A stretch of 28,752 nucleotides of DNA, taken from the NCBI GenBank assembly GCA_905221605.1, contig CAJNDS010001035.1:829134-857885 (forward strand). The letters run 5' to 3'. Source of the stretch: Symbiodinium natans. Taxonomy: Eukaryota; Sar; Dinophyceae; Suessiales; Symbiodiniaceae. Under the pieces are notes generated by a model. It was not told the DNA's origin. It saw nothing but the letters and a program-made list of their open reading frames with translations, and did no database searches. Position numbers and translations under genes: made by a program. This document shows, piece by piece, positions 17,303 through 25,394 of the stretch; within the stretch, counting starts at the first letter, position 1; each line of letters begins with the position of its first letter.

Positions 17303-17517
17303 ATCTGTCCTCCCAACCGGGCCAAGCCAAAGAATCCAACAAAGCAAATCTACCAAGTCCTTAGTCGGGTTTAGGGTTTAGGGTTTAGGGTTTAGGGTTT
17401 AGGAGAAGTCTGGGGGCCCTTAAGAGGGAACCCTTCTCCACCATCCTCTGGCTCTCTTAAACAGGGACCTTATTGAGAGGGCCTATATCCCACATCCTAG
17501 GCCACCAGACCACAACC

Positions 17518-17647
17518 TCAACCCTGAACCCTAAACCCTAAACCCTAAACCCTAAACCCTAAACTCTAGACCCTAGACCCTAAACCCTAAACCCTAAACC
17601 CCAGACCCTAGACCCTAGACCCTAAACCCTAAACCCTAAACCCTAAA
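17518..17647 (-). repeat. CCCTAAA / CCCTAGA array
   Basis: Mixed CCCTAAA and CCCTAGA heptamers. Confidence 0.95.
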
Positions 17648-17683
17648 CATTGAGTTGTTGAGGATGACCAAGCCTCCGAGCAG

Positions 17684-17770
17684 GACTCAACCTGCTGCCG
17701 GCCTACGATCGGCGCCCCATCCCGTCGGACAACGTAACCTACGACCTCCGCCCCTTGGGACGGAGCTTGG
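17684..17770 (+). CDS. Exon-like island with telomeric donor
   Basis: CTCCGAGCAG acceptor. The frame reads LNLLPAYDRRPIPSDNVTYD then LRPLGRSLG. It ends at TTGG/GTTTAGGG. Other frames are partly open. Unknown function. Confidence 0.42.
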
Positions 17771-18173
17771 GTTTAGGGTTTGTTTAGGGTTTAGGCTTTG
17801 GGGTTTAGGGTTTCGGGTTTAGGCTTTGGGGGTTCGAGTTTAGGGTCCAGTTCTAGGGCTAGTCTGTAGAACTCGGGGAGTGAGGCAAGCTCTGGGTTCA
17901 AGGGTTGGTGTTTCGGGGGCAGCGGTGCATCGGTTGTCAGGTTCTTCCGTCTCCTTGTGGGAACGTCATGCTGGTGTCGCCTAGGCAACGGAGGCCTCCG
18001 TTTCTGGAGCGCGTTGCTTTTTTTGGTGCTGCTTGCGCCCAGCCCCAAAATGAGTTTGGAGAGCTCCCAGGCCTCATCTCGCACCCTTTCCACCCCTAAT
18101 CCCCAAACCCTCAATACCTCCAAACCCCTCAACTCTTCACCCCATGAAACCCCAAAACGTCTCCCCAGAGCCC
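17771..18173. other. Degenerate repeat and unassigned sequence
   Basis: 17771-17835 is mixed TTTAGGG/TTTGGGG. 17836-18173 has competing frames on both strands (for example + LVSPRQRRPPFLERVAFFGA), none supported by splice sites. A T-run plus GCGCCCAG near 18040 is acceptor-like. Confidence 0.35.
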
Positions 18174-18233
18174 TAAACCCTAAACCCTAAACCCTAAACC
18201 CTAAACCCTAAACCCTAAACCCTAAACCCTAAA
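18174..18233 (-). repeat. (CCCTAAA)n array
   Basis: Eight units just upstream of a terminal-exon-like island. Confidence 0.96.
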
Positions 18234-18259
18234 CTGCCTCCCGAGGCCCATTTGCCCAG

Positions 18260-18349
18260 AGCGTGATCAACCCGAACCAAGTGGAGCAGATCGACGGATT
18301 CGATCTGACTGTCCGGAAGACCCCCGGACGCACAATCGCCGTCGCGTAG
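18260..18349 (+). CDS. Terminal-exon-like island
   Basis: CATTTGCCCAG acceptor. 29 codons read SVINPNQVEQIDGFDLTVRK then TPGRTIAVA and TAG. INPNQVE resembles INPSQPE at 24685. GC-rich third positions. Confidence 0.46.
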   Translation, partial: SVINPNQVEQIDGFDLTVRKTPGRTIAVA

Positions 18350-18357
18350 CCGTTGAT

Positions 18358-18456
18358 GGGTTTAGGGTTTAGGGTTTAGGGTTTAGGGTTTAGGGTTTAG
18401 GGTTTAGGGTTTAGGGTTTAGGGTTTGGGGTTTAGGGTTTAGGGTTTAGGGTTTAC
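18358..18456 (+). repeat. (TTTAGGG)n array
   Basis: About 14 units, one TTTGGGG variant. With the CCCTAAA array at 18174 it brackets the exon as inverted arms. Confidence 0.96.
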
Positions 18457-18479
18457 GGATTCTTAGTTGTTTTACTTAG

Positions 18480-18545
18480 CTTGTTTTGGGGCTGCCACGT
18501 GCTCTTCGCGCGGAAGATCTCATGCGCGTTGGCGCTGTGCGTTAA
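18480..18545 (+). CDS. Terminal-exon-like island
   Basis: Acceptor AGTTGTTTTACTTAG. The frame reads LVLGLPRALRAEDLMRVGAV, then R and TAA. Unknown. Confidence 0.36.
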   Translation, partial: LVLGLPRALRAEDLMRVGAVR

Positions 18546-18708
18546 GAGGTCTCCGAACTTGGAGTTTTTCCTTAACGTCGTCTATTGGACCCTAGATTGT
18601 GCCTATTGAGGAATCCGGACCTGAGGTGGGAACCCTTTTCTTTTTTTGTGGGTGTTTTTTTGCCGTGGGTTCTTTTCGGGCCCGCCACCTGGCGCAACCC
18701 CCCGGCTT

Positions 18709-18900
18709 GCTTTAGCAGGGCAACGAAGCCCTTCCAAACCCATGGTGCGAGCATTGTGTTCGCAAATGGGGGGGGGGGGGGGGGGCTGCGCCCCCCCCAA
18801 CCCCCCCGCTTTTTCTAGCCGGGCAAGCTTGATTCAAAGCATACGGGTCCCTTCCAAACCCATGATGCGAGCATTGTGTTTGCAAATGCGGGGGGCTGCG
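18709..18900 (+). repeat. Tandem duplication, 120-base period, with G/C tract
   Basis: CCTTCCAAACCCATGRTGCG with GAGCATTGTGTT and GCAAATG occurs at 18729 and 18849. The first copy is followed by an ~18 G run, GCTGCGCC and C runs that can fold on each other; the second by GGGGGGCTGCGC. Confidence 0.8.
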
Positions 18901-18984
18901 CAGACCCCGACCCCCAATTTTATGATTGCTTTCCTACGAAAATTCAGAACTTATCGTGGAAGTGAATTTTCCGATTAACAATGG

Positions 18985-19895
18985 AGATATAGGCGTCTTC
19001 TGGGTAAAGAATCGAGAAAATAGAACTTGTGTTATGAGAATATGGCAAACATGAACAAAAGTATTTGTCGTCTGCGAGTCACCGATAGAGATACTGCATG
19101 TATTCTTATTATGAAAATAGAGAGAAGTAGCTTTTCATGTATTCCTCTTTCATGTCTTCCTCGTGAAATGTAGAGAAGAAGTCTGAAAATATTGACAAAA
19201 TAGTAAACTATAGAAAAACATAGGTTTTCGTTATAAAATATGGAGGCATGAGAGGTTTTCTTATGACAACATACAGGAAATGTAGGTTCCCATACTAAAC
19301 TATAGCGAACATATGGAGGGTTTCATACTAAATATAGAGGTCTTGATATTCAAATGTAGAGAAATAGAGGTTGTCCTATTAAAATTTCAAGAAAGGAGAT
19401 GTTTTCTCATCAACATGTGCACAAAATAACGAGGTTTTCCTGTCTAAGTCTAGAGTAAAGAGAGAGGCTTTCATGATCAAATCTTGAGAAAATGGAGGTT
19501 TTCCAATTAAGATACCGAGAAACTATGGTTTTCCTCTTCAAATAGGACAAGAGGAACAACAAATAGTAATTGCGGGTCACATATTGAGATAACACAGAGA
19601 ATTAGTTTCTCATGTACTCCTCTCTCATGTCTTCCTAATTAATTTGAAATAGGGGAAACTTTGACATACTTTGACAACATAGACAAAATAGAGAGAAATA
19701 GAGGTTTTCGTTATAAAAATAGAGAAATAGAGGTTTCGTATTAAAGTATGGGGAAATGGGGAAATTAGAAAAATAGAGGTTTTCATAGTAAATGTAGAGA
19801 AAATAGAGGTTTTCATATTCAAATATAGAGAACAAAGAGGTTTTCCTGCTAAAATACAGAGAAAAGAGGTTTTCATATTCAGATATAGAGAAAAC
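18985..19895. repeat. AT-rich degenerate minisatellite
   Basis: Roughly 900 bases of diverged 30-40 base units with a core like ATAGAGGTTTTCATA and TATAGAGAAAATA. Composition is far more AT-rich than the rest of the window. Minus-strand frames (MKTSIF, YENLYFLYI) simply translate the unit. No exon seen. Confidence 0.8.
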
Positions 19896-20118
19896 AGGAA
19901 AAACGCGCCCCCGCACCCGCAGCAACAAAAAAAAACATCGCGCCCCTTACCTGAGGTGTGGTGGCCATTGCAACATTAAGGGCCCAGCAGCCTCCGGAGA
20001 ATCGAGCTCGTACCAGTAACAGCCAGGGGAGAATACATGGTGGTAGGGCCCTGGCAGGGGTCCGTGATGGATGTTTGTAAGCGCGCGAACGGTTGCCCCA
20101 AGACCTTTTGTTGTCCAG

Positions 20119-20157
20119 GGTTTCGGTGAAGGAACGTTCGCCTTGGATGCTTTCTGA
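20119..20157 (+). CDS. Short terminal-exon-like island
   Basis: Good acceptor ACCTTTTGTTGTCCAG. The frame reads GFGEGTFALDAF then TGA. TTCG/GTGAAG may be a donor instead. Confidence 0.3.
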   Translation, partial: GFGEGTFALDAF

Positions 20158-20250
20158 TGCGTAGCTTCATGCTCAACTTTCTGCCCGTGTTTGCCAACGC
20201 TCCCAACGCCCTCAACCCTACACCGAGCAACCCAAAGCGCCTACGCCCAG

Positions 20251-20377
20251 TGTGGACATCGATGGAACGGGCTTGAACAACTACAGCATCTCGTGCAACG
20301 AGAACTACGCCGCTCGTCCAATGCCGACCAGGAAATGTCACAAGTGGAGAGCGCGTGCCCAGAAGCTCAACAAGTAG
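20251..20377 (+). CDS. Probable terminal exon, basic tail
   Basis: CTACGCCCAG acceptor. The frame reads VDIDGTGLNNYSISCNENYA then ARPMPTRKCHKWRARAQKLN, K and TAG. A frame open further upstream (PYTEQPKAPTPS) makes the start uncertain. Two Cys and a basic end. Codon use is good and in a different frame from the longest open frame there, which I consider a shadow. Confidence 0.48.
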
Positions 20378-20437
20378 ACGAAGCCTTCAAGCCGTAAAAG
20401 CCTTAACCCTTGGCCTCCCCTCCCAAAGAACCACTCT

Positions 20438-20830
20438 TAGGGTTTAGGGTTTAGGGTTTAGGGTTTAGGGTTTAGGGTTTAGGGTTTAGGGTTTAGGGTT
20501 TAGGGTTTAGGGTTTAGGGTTAGGGTTTAGGGTTTAGGGTTTAGGGGGTTAGGGTTTAGGGTTTAGGGTTTAGGGTTTTTAGGGTTTAGGGTTTAGGGTT
20601 TAGGGGTTTAGGGTTTAGGGTTTAGGGTTTCGGTTTAGGGTTTAGGGTTTAGGGTTTAGGGTTTAGGGTTTAGGGTTTAGGGTTTAGGGTTTAGGGTTTA
20701 GGGTTTAGGGTTTAGGGTTTAGGGTTTAGGGTTTAGGGTTTAGGGTTTAGGGTTTAGGGGTTAGGGTTAGGGTTCAGGGTTCAGGGTTCAGGGTTTTGGG
20801 TTCAGGGTTTAGGGGTCAGGGTTCAAGGGC
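20438..20830 (+). repeat. (TTTAGGG)n array, longest in window
   Basis: About 55 units with occasional TTAGGG, TTTAGGGG and TTTTTAGGG insertions, ending in GTTCAGG variants. Confidence 0.97.
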
Positions 20831-20842
20831 ACATTCTGTGAG

Positions 20843-20912
20843 GAGGAGGCTCTACTTTCCTTTCAAAGCTGGAACCAACCGCATGCAAGCCCTCAACCTG
20901 ACGACCCCTTAG
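20843..20912 (+). CDS. Terminal-exon-like island
   Basis: ACATTCTGTGAG acceptor. The frame reads RRLYFPFKAGTNRMQALNLT, then TP and TAG. LYFPFKAGTN has propeller-strand character. Its 3' end is echoed at 21120 (MQALKLKP). Confidence 0.42.
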
Positions 20913-21119
20913 AGGCCCCTGCGCTTCGCCCTAAACCCTAAACCCTAAACCCTAAACCCTAAAACCTGAACCCTGAACCCTGATCCCTGAACCCTATACC
21001 CTGAAGACCCTAGACCCGAAACCCTAAAACCTAAACCCTAAGCCCTTTGTCTTGAGCTTTTCGGGCTTGGGGTGTACATGTGGCGTCGGGTCTTCGGCTT
21101 CTTGGTTTGGGTCTTACAG

Positions 21120-21151
21120 GGTTCATGCAAGCCCTAAAGCTGAAACCCTAG
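21120..21151 (+). pseudogene. Possible degenerate echo of the preceding terminal exon
   Basis: Acceptor GGTTTGGGTCTTACAG, then TTCATGCAAGCCCTAAAGC, reading FMQALKLKP and TAG. CATGCAAGCCCT is identical to the 20843 island and the rest is similar, but the telomeric CCCTAAA core contributes, so homology is uncertain. Confidence 0.25.
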
Positions 21152-21380
21152 TATAGAGCCACGGTTTAGTGTTTAGGGTTTAGGGTTTGGGGCTTAGGGT
21201 TTAGGGTTCAGGGTCTTGGGTTTAAAGTTTTAGGGTTTCGCGTTTAGGGTTTACGGCTCCGACGTCGACGTCCGACCTAAACTAAACGCTCCCTTCAGCT
21301 TCAAGACAGCAAAAACCCTAATTAAACCCTAAACCCTAAAACTTAAACCCTACACCCTAAACCCTAAACCCTAAACCAAG

Positions 21381-21452
21381 GTGATGTTCCAGTCCTTGGA
21401 GCCACTTGGCTGCAGATGTCTTGAAGCTTTTCCAGGACTCCTTACAACAAAG
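21381..21452 (+). CDS. Exon-like island, phase 0-0
   Basis: Acceptor formed at the edge of the array (CCCTAAACCAAG). Donor ACAAAG/GTCAGG. 24 codons read VMFQSLEPLGCRCLEAFPGL then LTTK. A symmetric, shufflable phase. Unknown family. Confidence 0.48.
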
Positions 21453-21487
21453 GTCAGGATTCTGGTCCGGAATCTCAACCCTAACCC

Positions 21488-21620
21488 CTAACCCCCAACC
21501 CCTAAACCCTAAACCCTAAACCCTAAACCCTAAACCCTAAACCCTAAACCCTAAACCCTAAACCCTAAACCCTAAACCCTAAACCCTAAACCCTAAACCC
21601 TAAACCCTAAACCCTAAACC
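21488..21620 (-). repeat. (CCCTAAA)n array
   Basis: About 18 units; preceded by CCCCTAA and CCCCCAA variants. Confidence 0.97.
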
Positions 21621-21881
21621 TTCTGGGCGGTGTAAGGCTTCTCGTCACAAGACTTCGACTCAAGACCTCCCCAGCCAACCCTAAACCCATAGATCTTCAG
21701 CCCCCCAAGCCTATAAGCCCCTAGCCTTCAGCCTAACCCTAAACCGTAAACCCCAAACCAAAAACCCTAAACCCCAAACCCCAAACCCTACACCCGAAAC
21801 CCTAGATCCCAACCCCAAACCCCAAGCCCCAAGCCTTCTACCCTCAAGCCTAAAGCCTAAACCCTCAACCCAAACTACTAA

Positions 21882-21985
21882 TTGCTTAAGAACCCCCTTA
21901 AGAAACAACATAGATTCTTCTATTAAGGGTAATGTAGGGATTACTGTTTTTTTTTTTTTTTTATTCTTTTGGTGTTCTTAAGCAA
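21882..21985. mobile_element. Tiny inverted-repeat element, 104 bp
   Basis: Ends TTGCTTAAGAAC (21882-21893) and GTTCTTAAGCAA (21974-21985) are perfect inverted 12-mers. Inside lie CTTAAGAAACAAC, TTCTATTAAGG and a T run of 18 bases. No clear target duplication. It ends 22 bases before an exon acceptor. Confidence 0.55.
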
Positions 21986-22007
21986 AAAATAGCAAAGCCG
22001 ACCACAG

Positions 22008-22086
22008 GGTGCCCACCAACTTCTTCAACTTGACGATGGTCGGCGTGAACCCCCAGGGCATCGCGGGCGGGAGCCCTTGTGGAAGG
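22008..22086 (+). CDS. Exon encoding a propeller-like motif
   Basis: GCCGACCACAG acceptor. GGAAGG/GTGCTGGGTTTAGGG donor at the array edge. The frame reads VPTNFFNLTMVGVNPQGIAG then GSPCGR. MVGVNPQG fits the G-V-N-P blade core of 15379. Confidence 0.5.
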
Positions 22087-22090
22087 GTGC

Positions 22091-22282
22091 TGGGTTTAGG
22101 GTTTAGGGTGTAGGGTGTAGGGTTTAGGGTTAGGGTTTTTAGGGTTTTAGGGTTTAGGGTTTAGGGTTTAGGGTTTAGGGTTTAGGGTTTAGGGTTTTTG
22201 TTGGTCTTCTTCTTCTTCTTCTTCTTCTTCTTATTTTCCTTCTTCTTCTTATTCTTCGTCTTCTTCGTCTTCTTTGTTTCTT
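22091..22282 (+). repeat. TTTAGGG array then (CTT)n
   Basis: Telomeric units to 22198, then ~80 bases of TTC/CTT trinucleotide. The latter forms a natural polypyrimidine tract ahead of the acceptor at 22308. Confidence 0.94.
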
Positions 22283-22308
22283 TTTTTGTGGGTGGGGGGT
22301 GGGCTTAG

Positions 22309-22351
22309 CTTTCTGGGCAAGAAGAGCAACAGCATAGGGGATCTCTGGGGG
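22309..22351 (+). CDS. Short exon-like island
   Basis: Acceptor GGGGTGGGCTTAG downstream of a long pyrimidine tract; donor CTGGGGG/GTTTAGGG. The frame reads FLGKKSNSIGDLWG. Confidence 0.35.
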
Positions 22352-22439
22352 GTTTAGGGTTTAGGGTTTAGGGGTGGTCTCTCTTGCAAACCCTAAACCC
22401 TAGATCCCTAAGCCTACCCGTCTCGGGGTTCGGAACCCC

Positions 22440-22750
22440 GAAGCGGTCCCTGAGCCCCAAACCCTAAACCCTCAACCTCAAACCCTAAACCCTCAACCCT
22501 AAGCCCTAAACCGTAAACCCTAAACCCTGAACCCCCTAAACCCCTAAACCCCTAAACCCCTAAACCCCTAAACCCCTAAACCCCTAAACCCCTAAACCCC
22601 TAAACCCCTAAACCCCTAAACCCAAAACCCCTAAACCCAAAACCCAAAACCCTAGGGAGGGGGACGCTGTGGACCCTTGCGTAAACCCCTAAACCCTAAA
22701 CCCTGAACCCTAAACCCTAAACCCTGAACCCTAAACCCTAAACCCTCCGG
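22440..22750 (-). repeat. CCCTAAA / CCCCTAAA arrays
   Basis: Canonical and CCCTGAA units flank a pure CCCCTAAA octamer block at about 22530-22622. A short unique stretch sits at 22652-22682. Confidence 0.95.
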
Positions 22751-22772
22751 GCCTCCACCCCTCCATGCCCAG

Positions 22773-22860
22773 GCGCCCAGTGGGAGTTTGAAGGGGCGGT
22801 CTACTGCGCCGCCTGTCTGAACCTTCTGAAACTTGCAAAGTCCCTAAACAATGCTGCAAG
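22773..22860 (+). CDS. Exon-like island, helical, telomeric donor
   Basis: CCATGCCCAG acceptor; CTGCAAG/GTTTAGG donor is the first base pair of the array. The frame reads AQWEFEGAVYCAACLNLLKL then AKSLNNAA. FEGAVYCA parallels FEDHVYCA at 9222. LNLLKLAKSL parallels DILKLLKSL at 23507, with 21 of 23 bases identical there. One of the best exon calls here. Confidence 0.55.
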
Positions 22861-23020
22861 GTTTAGGATTTAGGGTTTAGGGTTTAGGGTTTAGGGTTTA
22901 GGGTTTAGGGTTTACGGTTTACGGTTTAGGGTTTAGGGTTAGGGTTTAGGGTTTAGGGGTTAGGGTTTAGGGTTTAGGGTTTAGGGTTTTAATTAGGGCT
23001 CAGGGTTTAGGGTTTAGGGT
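22861..23020 (+). repeat. (TTTAGGG)n array
   Basis: About 20 units, with TTTACGG variants and an interruption AATTAGGGCTC. Confidence 0.96.
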
Positions 23021-23114
23021 CTGAAACCATGAATAAAAGAAGCCCCCGGTTTCCGCTGCATCATGGAGGCTTATCCCAACCCTCAGCCCTCAACCCTAAA
23101 CCCTAAATCGGACT

Positions 23115-23207
23115 TTACGAAAATAAGGGACCCAAAATGTAGACAAATCGTCGGATTCCCTTATTATCAGGGCCCCAATGAGGTACCCCGATTTCCGGAA
23201 ACCCCTA
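23115..23207 (+). repeat. Dispersed repeat family R1, copy 3
   Basis: TTACGAAAATAAGGGACCC, GGATTCCCTTATTATCAGGG, CCAATGAGGTACCCCG and TTTCCGGAAACCCC; related to 9092 and 14211. Confidence 0.62.
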
Positions 23208-23295
23208 AACCCTAAACCCTAAACCCTAAACCCTAAACCCTAAACCCTAAACCCTAAACCCTAAACCCTAAACCCTAAACCCTAAACCCTAAACC
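23203..23295 (-). repeat. (CCCTAAA)n array
   Basis: Thirteen units, ending 27 bases before an exon acceptor. Confidence 0.97.
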
Positions 23296-23321
23296 CCCAA
23301 AAGCGCCTTGGGGCTTTGCAG

Positions 23322-23400
23322 GCCTACAACGACGCCGGTCTGGTCTACGAAGTGATCATCGACTCTGCGCGCCTTGGACCCCTCCAAAGTGGAAGCAAAG
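23322..23400 (+). CDS. Exon-like island bracketed by inverted arrays
   Basis: Acceptor CTTGGGGCTTTGCAG; donor AGCAAAG/GTTTAGGG. The frame reads AYNDAGLVYEVIIDSARLGP then LQSGSK. AYND-x-x-x-VYE resembles the AYNDTIYE core of 9222. Left array is CCCTAAA, right array TTTAGGG. Confidence 0.55.
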
Positions 23401-23506
23401 GTTTAGGGTTTAGGGTTTGGGGTTTAGGGTTTAGGGTTTGGGGTTTAGGGTTTGGGGTTTGGGGTTTGGGGTTTTGGGGTATTGGGGTTTGGGGTTTGGG
23501 GTTTAG
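23401..23506 (+). repeat. Telomeric array acting as a whole intron
   Basis: Between two exon-like islands there is nothing but GTTTAGGG / GTTTGGG repeat. It starts GT and ends TTTAG, so 106 bases of repeat would form a complete GT-AG intron. Confidence 0.6.
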
Positions 23507-23561
23507 GGTGGACATTCTGAAACTTCTAAAGTCCCTACAAAAGCCCCCAAGGCCTTTGAAG
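23507..23561 (+). CDS. Exon-like island, paralogous to 22773 exon
   Basis: Telomeric TTTAG acceptor; TTTGAAG/GTGCGC donor. The frame reads VDILKLLKSLQKPPRPLK. TTCTGAAACTT and AAAGTCCCTA are shared with 22824-22846. Confidence 0.45.
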
Positions 23562-23660
23562 GTGCGCTGCAAGCTTTCGGGTTTGGGGTTTATGGTTTTG
23601 GGTGTAGGGTGTAGGGTTTAACGGTAGACCGTTAGAGGACCCTAAACCGGAAACCCACAG

Positions 23661-23725
23661 CACCCTTCTCATTTGAGGAGCTTTGCGTGAACTGTACCTT
23701 GACGTTGCCGCTGCTACGCTCTTAA
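23661..23725 (+). CDS. Terminal-exon-like island
   Basis: GGAAACCCACAG acceptor. The frame reads PFSFEELCVNCTLTLPLLRS and TAA. Contains C-x-x-C. Unknown. Confidence 0.42.
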
Positions 23726-24223
23726 ACCCTATACCCCAGACACCAAAATGGCTTAGGGTTTATGCCCGAAGCTCAACCTAGACCTTACACCCTAAGCTTC
23801 AAAGGCCCGATGCCCTAAAACGTCCTAAGCCCCCAAACCCTCAGCTCCAAAAAATCACCAACCCAAACTGAAACTCTTCAAACTTCTCGACCCCCCGAGC
23901 TTGGGTTGAGGGTTTGGGGTTTGGGGTTGGGGCTTGGGGGTTTGGGGTTTGGGGTGTGGGGTGTGGGGTTTGGGGTTTAGGGCTTAGGGTTTAGGGTGTC
24001 GTAGGGTTCTGGGGCTTGTGGGTTTTGTGCACGTATGCCCATCGGACTTGGCAAAGCTTCAAATTTTCTGAGGCTGCCCCTAAACCCGAAAACCCGAAAA
24101 CCCAAAGCCTTACACCCTAAACCATCACAAACCCTAAGCCCTAAACCCTAACCCCTAAACCCTGCACCCTAAATCCTAAACCCTAAATCCTAAACCCTGA
24201 ACCCTCAACCCGAAACCCTTGCA
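23726..24223. other. Degenerate CCCTAAA / TTTGGGG sequence, no confident gene
   Basis: A mosaic of degenerate units (for example 23908-23998 GTTTGGGG, 24118-24215 CCTAAACC). A small unique piece at 24005-24080 has no clear frame. Confidence 0.5.
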
Positions 24224-24348
24224 AACCCTAAACCCTAAACCCTAAACCCTAAACCCTAAACCCTAAACCCTAAACCCTAAACCCTAAACCCTAAACCCTA
24301 AACCCTAAACCCTAAACCCTAAACCCTAAACCCTAAACCCTAAACCTA
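24224..24348 (-). repeat. (CCCTAAA)n array
   Basis: About 17 perfect units ending 13 bases before an exon acceptor. Confidence 0.97.
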
Positions 24349-24361
24349 ATCCGCACGAAAG

Positions 24362-24428
24362 GAACTTGACCACCAACACTGTGGCCGCAGGATTTGCAAC
24401 TCAGCAGCAACTACGCACCAACCTCAGG
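24362..24428 (+). CDS. Exon-like island bracketed by inverted arrays
   Basis: CCGCACGAAAG acceptor; CTCAGG/GTTTAGGG donor. The frame reads NLTTNTVAAGFATQQQLRTN then LR. TTNT and AGF echo ATNTGTIF (9665) and SAGFN (16572). Contains an N-glycosylation-type NLT. Confidence 0.45.
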
Positions 24429-24684
24429 GTTTAGGGTTTAGGGTTTCGGGTTCAGGGTTTAGGGTTTAGGGTTTAGAGCGTTTAAGTTTAGGGTTTTAAG
24501 GTTTAGGGTGTAGGGTTTAGGGCTTAGGGCTCAGGGTTGAAAATTGGGGAATGCAGACATGTCGATGTTGGGAAGAGCTTTCCCACCCTCCTCCCACCTT
24601 CAACCCCTAAACCCTCAACCCTAAACCCTATCTACACCAAAAGCCCCCGAACCCTTACACCTGTTCGCCCCCGAGTGCTTACAG

Positions 24685-24758
24685 CACTCGCAAGCTTAAC
24701 CCTGCAGTGCGCACACTTACCCATCAACCCTTCTCAACCCGAAAGCCGAATCGCTTAA
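24685..24758 (+). CDS. Terminal-exon-like island
   Basis: CGAGTGCTTACAG acceptor. The frame reads LASLTLQCAHLPINPSQPES then RIA and TAA. INPSQPE compares with INPNQVE at 18260. Confidence 0.4.
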
Positions 24759-24927
24759 GACCCTCAAAAGCCCTCTCTTTAGGGTTTCGGGTTTAGGATT
24801 TCGAGTTTCCGGTAGACAAGCTCTATATGCTCTGATAGGCCAGAGGTCCACTCAGACCCAACTACATGGCCGACCCCGTACCCCTCTGTCCTACCTGCAA
24901 CCCTACATCAACCCTCTACCTTGGGAT

Positions 24928-24989
24928 CCCCGCATACGATCATAATAGGAGGTACTATCATCCCTATTAAGGACTGTTCGTATACGGGG
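24928..24989. mobile_element. Small inverted-repeat element
   Basis: CCCCGCATACGA and TCGTATACGGGG pair at 11 of 12 positions, with inner TAATAGG / CCTATTA. Possible MITE remnant or stem-loop. 25036-25090 holds a second hairpin (AGTACACTT / AAGTGTACACT). Confidence 0.5.
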
Positions 24990-25193
24990 GAACGTCCCAA
25001 CCTCTACCGCCTATACTTCTGAGTAGCTGAGTGAGTACACTTGACACTTGTTGGGAGACTATAGTCCCCGAACTGAAAGTGTACACTTTTTTGGGGCTTA
25101 TGAACTCAGCAACTAAAGACATCATTGAATCTCAGGTTCTCCTAAACCCTAAACCCTAAATCCTAAACCCTGAACCCTAAACCCTAAACCCAG

Positions 25194-25315
25194 GTGAACA
25201 ACTCCGCGCAAGTCTTCTCGAACGACGGCTTGAATTGTCTCAACGCCCCAAGCCCCTTCCCTCCCCCGGCCGCTGGGTTGAGTGCCAGGGGGGAGAAGGA
25301 TGAGGTGGCGAAGGG
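25194..25315 (+). CDS. Exon encoding NDGLNC peptide, copy 2
   Basis: The array runs straight into its acceptor (CCCTAAACCCAG). The frame reads VNNSAQVFSNDGLNCLNAPS then PFPPPAAGLSA, and stays open to the GTTTAGGG array (donor there or at GATGAG/GTGGCG). Clearly related to 10315 at protein level. This is the strongest homology-based exon pair in the window; function unknown. Confidence 0.6.
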
Positions 25316-25394
25316 GTTTAGGGTTCAGGGTTTGGGGTTTAGGTTTAGGGTTTAGGGTTTCGGGTTTAGGGTTTAGGGTTTAGGGTTTAGGGGG
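25316..25394 (+). repeat. TTTAGGG array
   Basis: Canonical and TTTCGGG/TTTGGGG units between the two islands. Confidence 0.95.

Noticed and set aside
17640-17700. tRNA-like T-arm on the minus strand (GCAGGTTGAGTCCTGC)
   Set aside because: The loop is one base short and no matching acceptor stem, D arm or anticodon arm lies at the right distances.
20438-20830. True chromosome end
   Set aside because: Unique sequence and exon-like islands continue on both sides, and arrays occur in both orientations throughout.
22424-22443. T-arm-like hairpin CGGGGTTCGGAACCCCG
   Set aside because: A perfect 8 bp hairpin, but no surrounding tRNA cloverleaf; the TTCGGAA loop deviates from consensus.
23316-23621. 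Single continuous 101-codon protein through the GFRVWGLGFRV stretch
   Set aside because: GFRVWGLGF is merely translated TTTAGGG/TTTGGGG repeat and recurs at 13576 and 21711. I split it into two exon-like islands with a repeat intron.
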